From: Betaproteobacteria bacterium
GTDB taxonomy: Bacteria > Pseudomonadota > Gammaproteobacteria > Burkholderiales > Casimicrobiaceae
Assembly (NCBI GenBank): GCA_016717855.1
Contig: JADKEV010000013.1
Span: 1-64,000 of the forward strand
Length of the DNA stretch: 64,000 nt
Direction: 5' to 3'
Below the pieces are notes generated by a model, which worked only from the letters and a program-made list of their open reading frames with translations, was not told the DNA's origin and made no database searches. The position numbers and the translations under genes were made by a program. Shown here piece after piece: positions 63,251 through 64,000 of this stretch (position 1 is its first letter; the number at the start of each line of letters is the position of its first letter).

Positions 63251-63569
63251 GCCCCATTTTAGTCCGGCGCCACAGATAGTGCCGGTCGCCGTCCGGACGA
63301 TTTCGATTGCCGCCGAAAGTTGGGCCGTGCGCCGGACGATATTGGTGTATCGTTCCGCCTGTCGCGCGCGGGCGCCGGGAACTTTCGCGCCCCGTCTGCA
63401 GCCAGAGAGGCGCATGACCATCATGCCCGCGCACATGCCTGCTGCCGGTGCCTGAAGTCTGCGTCTCTCGACCTCGGCGCAAACGCGCATCCCGAACGAT
63501 GCGCCCGGGTCGAGGGCAAGGGGCAACAAAGCGCGTCAGTGGCATAACAATCACCTAGGAGAGTACAAC
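63251..63569. other. 319-bp divergent control region, dacB / cytochrome c'
   Basis: No convincing gene: the short frames lack ribosome sites and have low-complexity sequences. TAAAAT near the dacB start is the only -10-like word on that side. On the plus side I see no clear hexamer pair before the ribosome site CTAGGAGAG. A palindrome search by eye shows nothing long. Confidence 0.7.
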
Positions 63570-64000
63570 ATGAAGAAATTGGCAATCGCAGTGTTGGGCC
63601 TGGCCGGAGTCGTTTCATTTTCGGCGCAAGCGCAGTTGAAACCCGAGGACGCCATCAAGAATCGCCAGGCGGCGATGAAGCTCGTCGGCTACAATTTTGG
63701 CAGCGTCGGCGCGATGGTCAATGACAGGAAGCCGTACAACAAGGACGAAGCGATACGCAACGCCAGCCGCATCGATGCGCTGTCGTCGCAGCCGTTCGAA
63801 TTCTTCGGCGCCGGCACCGACAAGGGCGACACCAAGGCGAAGGGCGGATGTCTGGAAAGACATGGCGCCAAGTTCACGGCCGCCAGCGAGAAGTTCCAGG
63901 CTGAAGCCGCCAAGCTGGCGCAGGTTGCCCGGGCCGGCGACATGGCCGCGCTCAAGGCGCAGTTCAACGCGACCGCCGGCACTTGCAAGGCTTGCCACGA
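63570..64000 (+). CDS. Class II cytochrome c (cytochrome c' type), 3' end missing
   Basis: 143 residues seen. The signal peptide ends at AQAQ (about 21). A four-helix-bundle cytochrome c' with IKNRQAAMKLVGYNFGSVGAMV at the start and the heme motif CKACH (Cys139, Cys142, His143) at the window edge. Such proteins bind NO or carry electrons in the periplasm. Oddity: residues 92-99 read GGCLERHG where the +1 frame reads ADVWKDMA, the family pattern. The flanks are in frame, so a +1 and a +2 insertion compensate. AGGAG precedes ATG 63570. Confidence 0.9.
   Translation, partial: MKKLAIAVLGLAGVVSFSAQAQLKPEDAIKNRQAAMKLVGYNFGSVGAMVNDRKPYNKDEAIRNASRIDALSSQPFEFFGAGTDKGDTKAKGGCLERHGAKFTAASEKFQAEAAKLAQVARAGDMAALKAQFNATAGTCKACH

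Noticed and set aside
63320..63547. 75-residue plus-strand frame before cytochrome c'
   Set aside because: No ribosome site, no family resemblance, and it overlaps the expected control region.

Overview
The window reads as chromosomal DNA of a GC-rich betaproteobacterium, probably Burkholderiales or a close relative. No marker here fixes the genus. The evidence is gene order and family content: gpsA-SH3-secB-grxC-rhodanese back to back with gpmI-envC-ctpA-moeB, slmA beside argB, miaB then phoH-ybeY-corC-lnt, Bug/TctC and DUF3014/DUF5648 proteins, an IPTL-CTERM-type surface protein and a class II cytochrome c. Coding density is high, and many neighbouring genes overlap by 4 bp (ATGA or TTGA). 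I see no phage, insertion sequence, CRISPR array or rRNA.

Layout. 0-5 kb: the 5' part of tRNA-Ser(GGA), a tandem PRC-barrel protein divergent from dodecin, AMP nucleosidase, an EI24-type membrane protein and a DUF3014 protein. 4.75-5.2 kb: a gene-free stretch with three copies of a palindromic REP-like repeat. 5.2-8.1 kb: a minus-strand alkylation-repair operon (Ada-AlkA fusion, Ogt, EamA exporter). 8.2-17.5 kb: lipoprotein hydrolase, selD, the gpsA-secB-grxC-rhodanese block, gpmI, envC-like and ctpA, closed by a clear intrinsic terminator. 17.6-30 kb: IPTL-CTERM protein, moeB-like, slmA, argB, miaB, a large zinc metalloprotease lipoprotein, phoH-ybeY-corC-lnt and enoyl-CoA hydratase.

30-40 kb: a Crp/Fnr regulator divergent from an acyl-CoA synthetase plus a complete branched-chain-type ABC transporter (livG-H-M-SBP-F), a VOC protein and a frameshifted phenylacetate-CoA-ligase-like gene. 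This looks like uptake and CoA activation of a carboxylic, possibly aromatic, acid. 40-48.5 kb: a three-repeat secreted DUF5648 protein, an EamA exporter, the chromate operon chrB-chrA, ubiD, a GT2-TPR glycosyltransferase with a micro-ORF at its tail, a cupin and a DUF4870-type membrane protein.

48.5-58.6 kb is the main accessory locus. A LysR regulator separates a minus-strand operon (DUF3604, NodB-type deacetylase, Bug solute-binding protein) from a plus-strand sulfatase and a CUT1-type sugar ABC transporter that has no ATPase gene. 58.6-64 kb: a LytS/LytTR two-component system whose kinase has an unusual C-terminal membrane domain, a PBP4-type D,D-carboxypeptidase and a truncated cytochrome c' gene.

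Single-base anomalies in G-rich runs (miaB 5' end, the ligase at 39.59 kb, cytochrome c' at 63.84 kb) suggest either base-call errors or recent mutations and should be checked before those genes are interpreted.
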